From NCBI RefSeq assembly GCF_900104575.1, contig NZ_LT629731.1:1409051-1473050 (forward strand): a DNA stretch of 64,000 nucleotides. The letters are read 5' to 3'. Below the pieces are notes generated by a model. It worked only from the letters and a program-made list of their open reading frames with translations, made no database searches and was not told the DNA's origin. A program made the translations under genes and the position numbers. Source of the stretch: Bacillus tuaregi (GTDB lineage Bacteria; Bacillota; Bacilli; Bacillales; Cytobacillaceae). Shown one piece after another: positions 17,653 to 26,000 of the stretch. Numbering within the stretch: position 1 is the first letter of the stretch; each line of letters begins with the position of its first letter.

Positions 17653-18303
17653 CTAAAAATCAGCCTTCGAATAAATCCGTGTCGAGACGAGATAGGATAG
17701 TAGCGTGAAAGCAAAGGAGAGAATCGCAACCGAAAGGAAGGGATGCTCCACCACAATCGATGTCAAGCTGGTTTTGATGGTCAGTAGCTTACCAAATCCG
17801 CTTGTCACCACGAAAAAGAAGAGGATTCCAATTAAGCTGGATACTCGATAGCCAAATTTATAGTAAATCGGATAAAAAATAGAACACAATAAATAAGCAA
17901 AGCAAAGGGATAGAAACATGACCTTTAGATCAAATGATAGAGTAATAGACATGTGAAAAAGCTGTTTAAGAATAACCACCAATAAGCTATAGGAAATAAA
18001 CGAGATGAGCCACCATGCGAAGATCATAGCATATTTAGCATTAATGACGGTCTTTCTCTCAATGGGCAGGCTAAGCAAAAGTCTATTTTGCATCCGCTCG
18101 CTTTCGCCTAAATTAAAATTGGAATACATCATCATAAAATAGGCTATGCAGGCGATGCTTAAGCCGAAAATCAAATGCTCAATAATGGGATTGTCACCAC
18201 TGACTTCCTTCCCCAACGTGAGCAAATAGGTTAATAGTAGAAGCGGAATAAAATAGGCGACTTTTCTTTGTGTGTGGAAATCCTTTAACATTAACTGGAA
18301 CAT
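17653..18303 (-). CDS. ABC-2 type transporter permease
   Basis: A 216-aa protein with six predicted helices and the N-terminal MFQLMLKDFHTQRK typical of ABC-2 permeases in GntR-led operons. The conserved loop MYSNFNLGESERMQNRLLLSLPIERKTVINAKY precedes helix 3. AAAGGAG precedes the ATG. It pairs with the ATPase encoded 46 bp upstream. The likely role is export or membrane-stress resistance; substrate unknown. Confidence 0.82.
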   Translation of the reverse strand: MFQLMLKDFHTQRKVAYFIPLLLLTYLLTLGKEVSGDNPIIEHLIFGLSIACIAYFMMMYSNFNLGESERMQNRLLLSLPIERKTVINAKYAMIFAWWLISFISYSLLVVILKQLFHMSITLSFDLKVMFLSLCFAYLLCSIFYPIYYKFGYRVSSLIGILFFFVVTSGFGKLLTIKTSLTSIVVEHPFLSVAILSFAFTLLSYLVSTRIYSKADF

Positions 18304-18349
18304 ATTACTGAACTCCTTTCTGTCAGGAATAAGCTGAGTTATATTTCAC

Positions 18350-19213
18350 TCAAGCTTTTTGTGATTTGACAAAATAATACATAATTTCCTCAAGGGTTGG
18401 GCGTTCAAAGCGTAGGTCAGATTGAGTTTCCAACTGTTGTGTTTTACGCGTTTCAAGCAAAGCTTCAAACCCTAGCGAGGTTTCCTTCAGCATAATCGGC
18501 TGCAGTTGTTCAATCCTTTCCTTCAGCCTTTTCACACCTTTAACGAGCACATACTCGTCTAATAAGGTCTCTGTTTCCTCAGACAAAATAATTTTTCCAT
18601 TCAGGATGAAGGTGATATAGTCGGCTACCTGCTCTAAATCTGTCGTAATATGGGTGGAAAAGAAGATGGCCTTTCTTTCGTCCTGAATAATCTCCAGCAA
18701 AATATCCAAGAGTTCTTTTCTAAAAACAGGGTCAAGGCCTGAGGTGGGTTCATCCATAATAATCAGCTCTGCATGATGGGATAGGGCAACGGCCAAGGCA
18801 AATTTCATTTTCGTTCCCTTTGATAAGGCTTTAACAGGCTTATGAAGTGGAACTTGGAAGCTTTCAATGTATCGATAGAAAACTTGATCATCCCATTGCT
18901 TATAAAAGGAAGAGATAATTTGTTTGTTTCTCTCCACGGTCAGATCTTCAAAAAAGACATCCTGATCATAAACAAAGCCAATCCGCTGTTTTAAGTCCTT
19001 CACATGTTTATGAAAAGGAACCCCAAACATATGAATGTCACCGCTATCGATATGAGCCAAGTCCATCATGCATCTAATCGTAGTGCTTTTTCCTGACCCA
19101 TTGGGTCCAATAAAACCCATGATAAAGCCTCTTTGAAGGGAAAAGCTTACATCATCCAGCGCGAAATCATTGTAAACCTTACTGACATTCTTTAATTCTA
19201 AAATGTAATTCAT
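18350..19213 (-). CDS. ABC transporter ATP-binding protein
   Basis: A 287-aa ATPase. Walker A is GPNGSGKST, the signature region is ALSKGTKMKFALAVAL, Walker B is LIIMDEPTSGLDP and the switch His is in FFSTHITTDLEQ. The LSKGTKMK signature and length match ABC-2 partners in YtrA-type operons. Its ribosome site AAGGAGGAATGAGGA lies in the last codons of the gntR gene upstream, so the two are translationally coupled. Confidence 0.9.
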   Translation of the reverse strand: MNYILELKNVSKVYNDFALDDVSFSLQRGFIMGFIGPNGSGKSTTIRCMMDLAHIDSGDIHMFGVPFHKHVKDLKQRIGFVYDQDVFFEDLTVERNKQIISSFYKQWDDQVFYRYIESFQVPLHKPVKALSKGTKMKFALAVALSHHAELIIMDEPTSGLDPVFRKELLDILLEIIQDERKAIFFSTHITTDLEQVADYITFILNGKIILSEETETLLDEYVLVKGVKRLKERIEQLQPIMLKETSLGFEALLETRKTQQLETQSDLRFERPTLEEIMYYFVKSQKA

Positions 19214-19216
19214 TCC

Positions 19217-19591
19217 TCATTCCTCCTTGTAGAGCCTTTCAACAATCTCCATTAATTGATTAAGGGAAATGTCGTATTTTTTGCTATCATTTACAATGCC
19301 TCTTAGCTTGACTTCCATCATTTCCAGCTGTTTTTCCTTTAATAGATCCTTGCTTCGATAGGAAACGAAGGACCCTTTTCCCACAACAGAATCTATATAG
19401 CCTTCCTTTTCTAATTCCTCATAGGCCCGCTTCGTCGTGATGACGCTTATTTTTAATTCCTTTGCGAGACTTCTAATCGAGGGAAGCTGTTCACCCTCCG
19501 TCAACTCTCCCTTCATAATCTGCTCGATGATTTGATCCTTGATTTGCTGATAAATCGGTAAATCAGAGGTATTTAAAAGAATAATGTCCAT
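19217..19591 (-). CDS. GntR-family regulator, YtrA subfamily
   Basis: A 124-aa repressor with an N-terminal winged HTH (PIYQQIKDQIIEQIMKGELTEGEQLPSIRSLAKELKISVITTKRAYEELEKEGYI). A short C-terminal helical dimerisation tail replaces the usual effector domain, which is the YtrA hallmark. ATG at 19591 follows AGGTG; GTG at 19600 is an alternative. It heads an operon with the ABC genes it presumably represses. A perfect palindrome lies 25 bp upstream. Confidence 0.88.
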   Translation of the reverse strand: MDIILLNTSDLPIYQQIKDQIIEQIMKGELTEGEQLPSIRSLAKELKISVITTKRAYEELEKEGYIDSVVGKGSFVSYRSKDLLKEKQLEMMEVKLRGIVNDSKKYDISLNQLMEIVERLYKEE

Positions 19592-19615
19592 ATGCAGCAC
19601 CTAATTTGTATTGAT

Positions 19616-19636
19616 TGTATATATTCATTATATACA
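19616..19636. promoter_or_regulatory. Candidate operator for the YtrA-type repressor
   Basis: Perfect inverted repeat TGTATATA-TTCAT-TATATACA immediately upstream of the gntR start. Position and symmetry fit autoregulation by a GntR dimer. The AT-rich core may also hold the -10 region. Confidence 0.6.
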
Positions 19637-19792
19637 CTTTGCTGTGAAAATTCCATGATTTGCTAATAATGTTCATAAAAATATTGATTTTGAAGGGGAC
19701 GGCTCATTTAAGTTCCATTAGCCAACATAATAGGGTGAAAATAGGTGAAAATAATTCCATACATATCTTTTTTCACCTGGAATGGAGGTTTA

Positions 19793-20815
19793 ATGATGGA
19801 GAATGGGAAGCAAATACGGATTACCTCGACAGAATTGGCCCAGCTGTGGGCGCAATATATGAATGATAGTGCAAGTATTTGTATACTTACATACTTTTTA
19901 AAAAAAGCTGAGGACACAGAGATTCAGTCTGTTATTGAATATGCCTTAAGTCTTTCCAATGAGCATATTGAAAAACTTACTCCTCTATTTAAAGAGGAGA
20001 AGTATGCTATTCCCAAGGGTTTTAAACTAGAGGAGGATGTCAATTTAGACGCTCCAAGATTATTCTCGGACACTTATGTATTGAACTTTTTACATCAGAT
20101 GTCGATGGTCGGTTTGACAACCTATTCGGCAAGCCTATCGGCGTCAAGCAGAGCTGACATCACAGATCATTATATGGAATGTATTTCTGAGACCATGCAG
20201 CTTTATAAAAAGTCTAAGGATTTACTGTTGTCAAAAGGTCTTTATATTAGGTCTCCATACCTGCCGAACCTAGAGCATAATGATTTTGTGCACGAGCAGA
20301 GATTTGTCTGGGATATTGTCGGCGAAAAGCGGCCATTAATTGCATCTGAGATTACTAATTTATTTGCTAACATCCAGAGAAATGCATTAGGGGCAGCTAC
20401 CTTAGCCGGTTTTTGTCAGGTTGCTCAGGATAAGCAAGTCAAACAATTCCTTGTCAGAGGGATTGAAATTGCTAAAAAGCATATTAAATTATTTGGCAAA
20501 AAATTCGAAGACAGCTATCTTCCAGTTCCCACTACTTGGGCCACGGAGGTTACGGCTAGTACAGAGTATACTTTTTCAGATAATCTAATGATGTTTTTTA
20601 CATCTGCTTTAATTGGCTTAAGCATCGGTTATTATGGAACAGGTGTCGCCCAAAGTCCAAGAGTGGATATTGGCATTATGTATAACAGATTAATGGTTGA
20701 AATCCAACTCTATTCTGAGGATGGCTCTAATATTATGATTAAAAACAGGTGGCTGGAGCAGCCTCCGATTGCATCGGACAGAGACGAGTTAGCCAAGGCG
20801 AATCTGAAAAAGTGA
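19793..20815 (+). CDS. DUF3231 family protein
   Basis: A 340-aa protein built of two similar all-helical halves (~1-165 and ~175-330), each with a LxxxY...C-L-x-F-L/xxxA motif. The first half has SASICILTYFLKKAEDTEIQSVIEYALSLSNEHIEKL; the second has GAATLAGFCQVAQDKQVKQFLVRGIEIAKKHIKLF. The pattern suggests duplicated ferritin-like four-helix bundles, as in the Bacillus DUF3231 family, whose role is unknown. ATG at 19793 follows GGAGG. Confidence 0.8.
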   Translation: MMENGKQIRITSTELAQLWAQYMNDSASICILTYFLKKAEDTEIQSVIEYALSLSNEHIEKLTPLFKEEKYAIPKGFKLEEDVNLDAPRLFSDTYVLNFLHQMSMVGLTTYSASLSASSRADITDHYMECISETMQLYKKSKDLLLSKGLYIRSPYLPNLEHNDFVHEQRFVWDIVGEKRPLIASEITNLFANIQRNALGAATLAGFCQVAQDKQVKQFLVRGIEIAKKHIKLFGKKFEDSYLPVPTTWATEVTASTEYTFSDNLMMFFTSALIGLSIGYYGTGVAQSPRVDIGIMYNRLMVEIQLYSEDGSNIMIKNRWLEQPPIASDRDELAKANLKK

Positions 20816-20953
20816 TATTTAGGGGAGGAATTAAACCGTTCTATTGTATATCAAATTTGAGTAATAATAGATGATAAGTTTTTCTAAATGAGGACAAGGA
20901 TTTTGCTTCTTCGTTTAATGATATTAGTAAAGCGATGGAGTTAAAGAAAAAAA

Positions 20954-20990
20954 TGAAAGAGGACAGCTTATCCTCTTTCATTTTTATTTT
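20954..20990 (+). terminator. Terminator downstream of the DUF3231 gene
   Basis: Stem TGAAAGAGGA / TCCTCTTTCA followed by TTTTTATTTT. The ~130 bp before it (20816-20950) carries no convincing gene; a short open stretch there lacks a start. Confidence 0.85.
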
Positions 20991-21046
20991 CTACTTTTAA
21001 TGATAGTGGGGCAACCAATTGATTTCATACTGGAATGAAATGAACT

Positions 21047-21139
21047 TTACTTTTTCTTTTTCTTATCATCAAAAAAACCAAGCGCCACAGCAATCGCAAT
21101 CCCTATCGCAACCCACACGCCTATCCCAATAATCACCAT
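21047..21139 (-). CDS. Very small membrane protein, 30 aa
   Basis: Reads MVIIGIGVWVAIGIAIAVAL then GFFDDKKKKK, one glycine/alanine-rich helix with a lysine tail. AGGAGG lies 14 bases and AAGGAG directly before the ATG, so the exact start is uncertain. It resembles the 29-aa peptide at 15.3 kb in layout (one helix, charged KKK end) but not in sequence. Function unknown. Confidence 0.6.
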   Translation of the reverse strand: MVIIGIGVWVAIGIAIAVALGFFDDKKKKK

Positions 21140-21320
21140 CTCCTTTTACACGTCCTCCTAACAACATTATGATTCAAAATAGAAAAAGTTTCGCGAGAAG
21201 TAAAGGCCATTGTGGTAATTTAGAATGAATAAGCTGGTCTAGTTCGGACAGAGTAACCTGAAAATCCATTATTGTTGTCAGAACCGAGGTCTAGTATGTG
21301 GCGGGCAAATTTGATTATCC

Positions 21321-21800
21321 TTACTTCAAAAAGGTACTTGGCATGACGACAGCAACGACCTCACCACGAGCACATAGAATATCATTGGCATATACCTCTG
21401 TAAGGACCTTCCAGCGTTTTGGGTGTATTTCTTCGACAGTGCCAATTGCTTTTAGCGGAACATCCTGTGGAGTGGGTTTCAGGAATTCCACATTGAGCGT
21501 GGCCGTAACAAACCTTGGTGGCTCGGAGCCATCGCCAATTTCGTTCCCATTTTTACGATGTAAAGCTAATGACGCAGATCCTGTCCCATGACAGTCAATT
21601 AAGGAGGCCATGAGTCCGCCATAGATAAAACCCGGAATTCCCATATACTTTGATTCAGGTGTAAAGACGGTCACCGTCTTATCATCCTGCCAGCTTGTCC
21701 GTAGGTGGTGACCATCTTGATTTAGCCGACCACAGCCATAGCACCACGCGAAATCATCAGGATAGATATCCTGTATCGCTTTTCCTTTTCTTTCCTCCAT
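21321..21800 (-). CDS. PaaI-family thioesterase (hotdog fold)
   Basis: A 159-aa hotdog-fold protein. Visible features are the N-terminal CYGCGRLNQDGHHLRT, the hotdog helix GFIYGGLMASLIDCHGTGSA and the closing strands TATLNVEFLKPTPQDVPL / VLTEVYANDILCARGEVVAV. The family hydrolyses acyl- or aryl-CoA thioesters in the cytoplasm; substrate unknown. The Cys pair in CYGCG is common in this subgroup. Transcribed alone. Confidence 0.85.
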   Translation of the reverse strand: MEERKGKAIQDIYPDDFAWCYGCGRLNQDGHHLRTSWQDDKTVTVFTPESKYMGIPGFIYGGLMASLIDCHGTGSASLALHRKNGNEIGDGSEPPRFVTATLNVEFLKPTPQDVPLKAIGTVEEIHPKRWKVLTEVYANDILCARGEVVAVVMPSTFLK

Positions 21801-21928
21801 TTTTCACCCTCCAAATTATGTATAAAGTGTCTCAATATCATTAATGGCGTTCAGTCCTGTTGTAGTTTAAGAATATACTTTATTTTCCATTCTATCAACA
21901 ACCTTTTCTGAAGATTTCGTCAAATATC

Positions 21929-22116
21929 AACTTCATTCAGCAGAAGTCCTCCACTTCTACAAGTGGGAGATGAATGCAAATGGTATTTCGATTCAGTTGG
22001 GTTTCAAACCCCGGCTGAATGAAGTTAAGCCTCCGGCGGTTGTCACGGATTTTTTAAAGGTAGTTTATCGAGCGAGCTCAGGTAATCCGGACGCAAATTC
22101 GACGGGCGAATTTGAT
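21929..22116 (+). repeat. Structured repeat element, copy 3
   Basis: Full-length copy with exact 13-bp arms AACTTCATTCAGC / GCTGAATGAAGTT. The tail hairpin is a mixed form (TTTATCGAGCGAGCTCAGGTAAT), so its outer pairs are imperfect here. It ends CGAATTTGAT. Confidence 0.92.
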
Positions 22117-22251
22117 CAAATAAACATTCCTCTAGTATTCATAGATTCTTCCATAATAAGTCATTAAATGACTTCTATTTATAGTAAAATGTTATTGAAG
22201 GTAATATTTTACTTTTCAGCGAAATCGGTATTTAAAATGGAGGTGCATGAA

Positions 22252-23040
22252 ATGAGGAAGCTTGTAAAATGGTTCATCGCATCTTTTCTCGCTTTATCAG
22301 TATTAGTCGGCTGTGAGGAAAGCAGCCAGGTTGAAAAGCCAGTGCAGATGGAAGAGTCTGAGGCACCAACAGCTGTGAAGCACGACATCGACGATGTTGT
22401 TATCATAAAAGAAGCCGTTCATAAAGAGGGGATTACTCCAAATGGTGAGAAGGTAATCTATGTATACGAAGCACCAGTCATCCTTGTGGATAAGCCAGGA
22501 GCCCAAAAAATAAACAATTATTTTCAAGCTTTGGTAAGTGACCTTGAAGCAAGGGTTGACAATGGACAGCTGATGCCTGTAAAAGTAGAGGCCAAAGCGT
22601 ATTTAAATGACGGGATTCTATCCCTTGTGATGGATGTTCATAAAACGGGGTCAGAAGGAATTTATGCAGTGAATTATCAGCTTGAAAAAGATCAGGAGCT
22701 AAGCACGAAGGAATTGCTAGAAAAATATCAATTTGAGCCTCAGCGGCTGATAACAGAAATAACTAGACAAAAAGAATTAAACGAGAGCAAGCCTGAGGAA
22801 GAGAGGGACTTTTTCAGTATCGATTATTTTGTCGATACCATCATCACAAATAGTGAGGAGTTTCCTTCACAGGCTGAATATGTAAAAAGACTAGACGAAA
22901 TCCTACAAAAGCCAAAGGAAGAAAAAGAAGACTTTGTTATGGAAAACATCGATAAAATAAAAGCTTACATGAATTCGGATGCTCATTTTGTATTCATTCA
23001 TCGAGGAGCGCTTGAAGATGTAGAGCTGGTTGTTCAGTAG
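22252..23040 (+). CDS. Lipoprotein with DUF4163/DUF3298-like domain
   Basis: A 262-aa secreted lipoprotein. The signal peptide MRKLVKWFIASFLALSVLVGC ends in the lipobox VLVGC (Cys 21). The mature part is acidic. Its pattern (VIIKEAVHKEGITPNGEKVIYVYEAPVILVDKPGAQKINNYFQ ... YAVNYQLEKDQELSTKELL) resembles the DUF4163-DUF3298 pair found in anti-sigma and cell-wall proteins. ATG at 22252 follows GGAGGTG. Function unknown; the fold assignment is tentative. Confidence 0.7.
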   Translation: MRKLVKWFIASFLALSVLVGCEESSQVEKPVQMEESEAPTAVKHDIDDVVIIKEAVHKEGITPNGEKVIYVYEAPVILVDKPGAQKINNYFQALVSDLEARVDNGQLMPVKVEAKAYLNDGILSLVMDVHKTGSEGIYAVNYQLEKDQELSTKELLEKYQFEPQRLITEITRQKELNESKPEEERDFFSIDYFVDTIITNSEEFPSQAEYVKRLDEILQKPKEEKEDFVMENIDKIKAYMNSDAHFVFIHRGALEDVELVVQ

Positions 23041-23186
23041 GAGAAAAGGGGAGCCGTTAAACCAAAATAGGTCTGGTCAATCATTCATCAAGATTTCTAT
23101 TTCCTCCGACAAATTTATGCAAGAAATGAAACCTTTTACAGCGCTCATACGTAAAGGTATTATAGAAACATAAAGGAGGGATTTAA

Positions 23187-23387
23187 GTGAATGGCATGAA
23201 GAAGACAATCCTATTATACGGTAATCTAATCATGGCAATGGTTATGTGTAGCTTTGCTTTTGCCACCTTCCTAGATGCAAAAATCTATTTAACCATCCTG
23301 CTCGCTGCAGTCGGCATGGTGATGCTTGCCATTGTACGATTAACGGCCTTAAATCATCTTAAATTAGAGGCAAAAAGAATAAAGTAA
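23187..23387 (+). CDS. Small two-helix membrane protein, 66 aa
   Basis: The GTG start is preceded by AAAGGAGGG. Two hydrophobic helices (LLYGNLIMAMVMCSFAFATF and IYLTILLAAVGMVMLAIVRL) are followed by a basic tail. No family recognised. It is followed by a strong terminator, so it is monocistronic. Confidence 0.65.
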   Translation: MNGMKKTILLYGNLIMAMVMCSFAFATFLDAKIYLTILLAAVGMVMLAIVRLTALNHLKLEAKRIK

Positions 23388-23412
23388 GCATGCCTATCAT
23401 ATACAACAATCA

Positions 23413-23461
23413 AAAAGACCACTTCCTTCTATATTATATAGAAGGTTAGTGGTCTTTTTTT
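23413..23461. terminator. Bidirectional terminator
   Basis: Stem AAAAAGACCACT / AGTGGTCTTTTT with an inner CCTTCTATA / TATAGAAGG extension and T runs on both sides. It serves the 66-aa gene and the convergent transporter. Confidence 0.9.
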
Positions 23462-23493
23462 GTGAAGTATGAACCGTAAACATGCTTCCACGG

Positions 23494-23835
23494 TTATTTA
23501 TTTAAGAAGACGGTACCTATGGCAATCAAGCATATGCCAATAATGGAATAAACAGAAATTTTTTGCTGTAAAACGAGAATAGAAAGGATTGTAATAAGTA
23601 GGGCGTTGACCCCTGTTTGGATACCGCCAAGCATGACCGTATTGCCGAACAGCTTGCTGCCTTGAATGAATCCCCAGGCAAGTAGAATGTTTCCTAAAAA
23701 AGAAAGAGGGAGAAAATACACATTAAATTTGATACTATCCTTTAACGTCGGTTGAAAAAAATAGGCTGACAAAATTGGTAATAAGGAAAAAACAGCAGCC
23801 CCAAGTATAATGGCTCCAATTACAAGAAGCTTCAA
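23494..23835 (-). CDS. EamA/DMT-type small transporter
   Basis: A 113-aa protein with four helices, like half of an EamA permease or an SMR-like subunit. The last helix pair LLITILSILVLQQKISVYSIIGICLIAIGTVFLNK is the classic DMT ending. I prefer the TTG at 23835, preceded by AAGAAGGTG; the ATG at 23865 has no site. Substrate unknown; it probably acts as a homodimer. Confidence 0.72.
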   Translation of the reverse strand: MKLLVIGAIILGAAVFSLLPILSAYFFQPTLKDSIKFNVYFLPLSFLGNILLAWGFIQGSKLFGNTVMLGGIQTGVNALLITILSILVLQQKISVYSIIGICLIAIGTVFLNK

Positions 23836-23964
23836 AGGAACACCTTCTTTATAGTCATATCTCAAATAGTATATGACATAACATTTTCCTTCTATTCCTT
23901 ATACGTAATTGATAGAAAGGGGAGGATGGGAACGCCATCCACTCCAATGTCTTTGTTAAAACCG

Positions 23965-24501
23965 CTATTTCTTATGGATTGGAACAAAGTTTAATATTTC
24001 CTTTGTCTCAAAGCTATCGATGAGTCTGTGCTGCCAGTCGTAATACTCAAGCCGTTCCTCTAGCTTACTTAAATCTTTTTTCGCTTGCACTCTTGTTTCT
24101 TCAGATGTTTTAGGATCTGCAATCAGTGCCTTTAATTTAGTAAGGGATTTTTCCATAGCACTGCTATTGGTCGTGATGGCTGATCGCCATTTGATGGAAA
24201 AGTAATCGAAAAAGCACTGATACCAGTCTTCGTTAATTGTATATAGGTCCTTCCGCTGACCCTTTACCCAAACCTTTTCAACCATATTTAAATCGAGTAA
24301 GCTTCGAACCGACGTACTCATGCTTGTTTTACTCATCCCAAGCTCGTCCTTCATTTCATCAAGTGTCAGTGGTTTATCAGAATAAAAAAGAAGGCCGTAT
24401 AATCGACCAGCGGATGGGGTAATTCCATAAAGGTTCATATTTTTTGCAATGGCATCAATAACCATCGTTCTGGTTCGTTCTAGGATTTCATTGTCTTCCA
24501 A
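23965..24501 (-). CDS. gbsR: GbsR-type transcriptional repressor (MarR superfamily)
   Basis: A 178-aa regulator with an N-terminal winged helix (GITPSAGRLYGLLFYSDKPLTLDEMKDELGMSKTSMSTSVRSLLDLNMVEKVWVKGQRKDLY) and a C-terminal helical region. In B. subtilis, GbsR senses choline and represses choline uptake and glycine betaine synthesis genes. Here it is divergent from the opuA operon, so control of OpuA by osmolyte or choline is likely (inference). Confidence 0.88.
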   Translation of the reverse strand: MEDNEILERTRTMVIDAIAKNMNLYGITPSAGRLYGLLFYSDKPLTLDEMKDELGMSKTSMSTSVRSLLDLNMVEKVWVKGQRKDLYTINEDWYQCFFDYFSIKWRSAITTNSSAMEKSLTKLKALIADPKTSEETRVQAKKDLSKLEERLEYYDWQHRLIDSFETKEILNFVPIHKK

Positions 24502-24635
24502 TCTATTTCACATCCTACATAATTAATAATACTATTTAAACATAGACTACATATTCATTATACAAAAGTAAAGTCTTCTTTTACCCTGTAAAAGGAAGCA
24601 AACAGGAGGAATACTAAGTAAACCATTTGTTTGTA

Positions 24636-24657
24636 ACGTACAGTTTTTTCTGTACGT
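24636..24657. promoter_or_regulatory. Candidate GbsR operator palindrome
   Basis: Perfect inverted repeat ACGTACAG-TTTTTT-CTGTACGT in the gbsR-opuAA intergenic region, 33 bp upstream of the opuA -35 box. No other gene lies here, so a regulator site is the simplest reading. Confidence 0.5.
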
Positions 24658-24689
24658 ACTATATTGTCGAAAAACACCGAATATACCGT

Positions 24690-24719
24690 TTGAACTAAAA
24701 TATACGAATAGTCTATACT
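24690..24719 (+). promoter_or_regulatory. Sigma-A-like promoter of opuA
   Basis: -35 TTGAAC at 24690-24695, 18-bp spacer, -10 TATACT at 24714-24719, about 38 bp before the opuAA start. Confidence 0.6.
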
Positions 24720-24757
24720 TAAGAAGTCCTAAGCGGCAAATTTGGTGAGGTGAAAAA

Positions 24758-25999
24758 ATGGAAGAAACAGATATAAAAATTAAGGTGAGTGATGTAACCA
24801 AGATTTTTGGGAAAACATCCAAGAAGGCCTTACAGTTAATCAAGGAAGGGAAAACGAAGGACCAGATATTAAAGGAAACGGGTTCAACCGTTGGGGTCAA
24901 TCGCGCATCCTTTGAAGTAAAGGCTGGCGAGATCTTTGTGATTATGGGATTATCCGGTAGCGGTAAGTCCACCTTAGTCAGATTGCTTAACCGTCTAATT
25001 GAACCAACAATGGGGCAGGTTCAAATTGATGGAAAAGATGTCGTGAAAATGAGTAAGGAAGAGTTACGGGAAGTTAGAAGAAAGAAAATTAGTATGGTCT
25101 TTCAAAAGTTTGCTTTGTTCCCTCATCGCACCGTGCTCGAGAATACGGAGTATGGATTAGAAATTCAAGGTGTTGAAAAGGCCGAGAGAAGTCATAAGGC
25201 ATTGGAAGCATTAGAATTAGTTGGACTAAAGGGCTATGAGCAGCAATATCCTAGTCAGCTGAGTGGTGGAATGCAGCAGCGTGTAGGATTAGCGAGAGCA
25301 CTAGCAAATGATCCTGATGTTCTTTTAATGGATGAAGCTTTTAGCGCCTTAGATCCGTTGATTCGAAAAGATATGCAGGATGAGTTGCTAGGATTACAAT
25401 CCACGATGGAGAAAACAATTGTTTTTATTACCCATGATTTGGACGAGGCCCTTCGGATTGGGGATCGAATTGCTTTGATGAAGGATGGCAACATTGTCCA
25501 AATCGGAACACCAGAAGAAATCTTAATGTCTCCTGCCAATGAATACGTAGAAAGATTCGTCGAGGATGTCGATCTGTCGAAGGTACTAACAGCACAACAT
25601 GTCATGAAGCGTGCGGAGACGGTTCAGGTGGATAAAGGTCCACGGGTTGCGCTTAAATTAATGAAGGATTTAGGCATTTCCTCTATTTATGTTGTGGATA
25701 AAAAGCAGACGCTTCTAGGTGTAATTACAGCAAAGGATGCTTCGAAGGCAGCTGAAGAAAATCAGCCGATTACTGGCTTTTTAGAGAAGGACATGAATGT
25801 AGTTGGAACCGATACCTTATTGATTGATTTATTTGAAAAAGTATCGTCGTCAAGCATTCCGGTTGCGGTGACAGATGAAAATAATCGATTAAAAGGAATA
25901 CTGATTAAAGGTGCTGTAATTGGTGCCCTAACGGGTAATGAGCGATACATAAACGAGATTGCTGAACCTGAAGCAGCAGCAGCTAAGGAGGTGATGTAA
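24758..25999 (+). CDS. opuAA: Glycine betaine ABC transporter, ATP-binding subunit
   Basis: A 413-aa OpuAA homologue. An N-terminal extension (KIFGKTSKKALQLIKEGKTKDQIL) is typical of OpuAA/ProV. Walker A is GLSGSGKST, the signature is LSGGMQQRVGLARAL and Walker B is VLLMDEAFSALDP. Two CBS domains at ~280-405 sense ionic strength in this family. GGTGAGGTG precedes the ATG. First gene of opuA-ABC; the permease follows 1 bp after the stop. Confidence 0.95.
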   Translation: MEETDIKIKVSDVTKIFGKTSKKALQLIKEGKTKDQILKETGSTVGVNRASFEVKAGEIFVIMGLSGSGKSTLVRLLNRLIEPTMGQVQIDGKDVVKMSKEELREVRRKKISMVFQKFALFPHRTVLENTEYGLEIQGVEKAERSHKALEALELVGLKGYEQQYPSQLSGGMQQRVGLARALANDPDVLLMDEAFSALDPLIRKDMQDELLGLQSTMEKTIVFITHDLDEALRIGDRIALMKDGNIVQIGTPEEILMSPANEYVERFVEDVDLSKVLTAQHVMKRAETVQVDKGPRVALKLMKDLGISSIYVVDKKQTLLGVITAKDASKAAEENQPITGFLEKDMNVVGTDTLLIDLFEKVSSSSIPVAVTDENNRLKGILIKGAVIGALTGNERYINEIAEPEAAAAKEVM

Positions 26000-26000
26000 G

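Noticed and set aside
20816-20953. Possible coding remnant (EDKDFASSFNDISKAMELKKK) before the terminator
   Set aside because: Open stretch without start codon or ribosome site and no family resemblance; too little to call a pseudogene.
21298-21591. Plus-strand open frame opposite the PaaI thioesterase
   Set aside because: Antisense shadow of a clear hotdog-fold gene.
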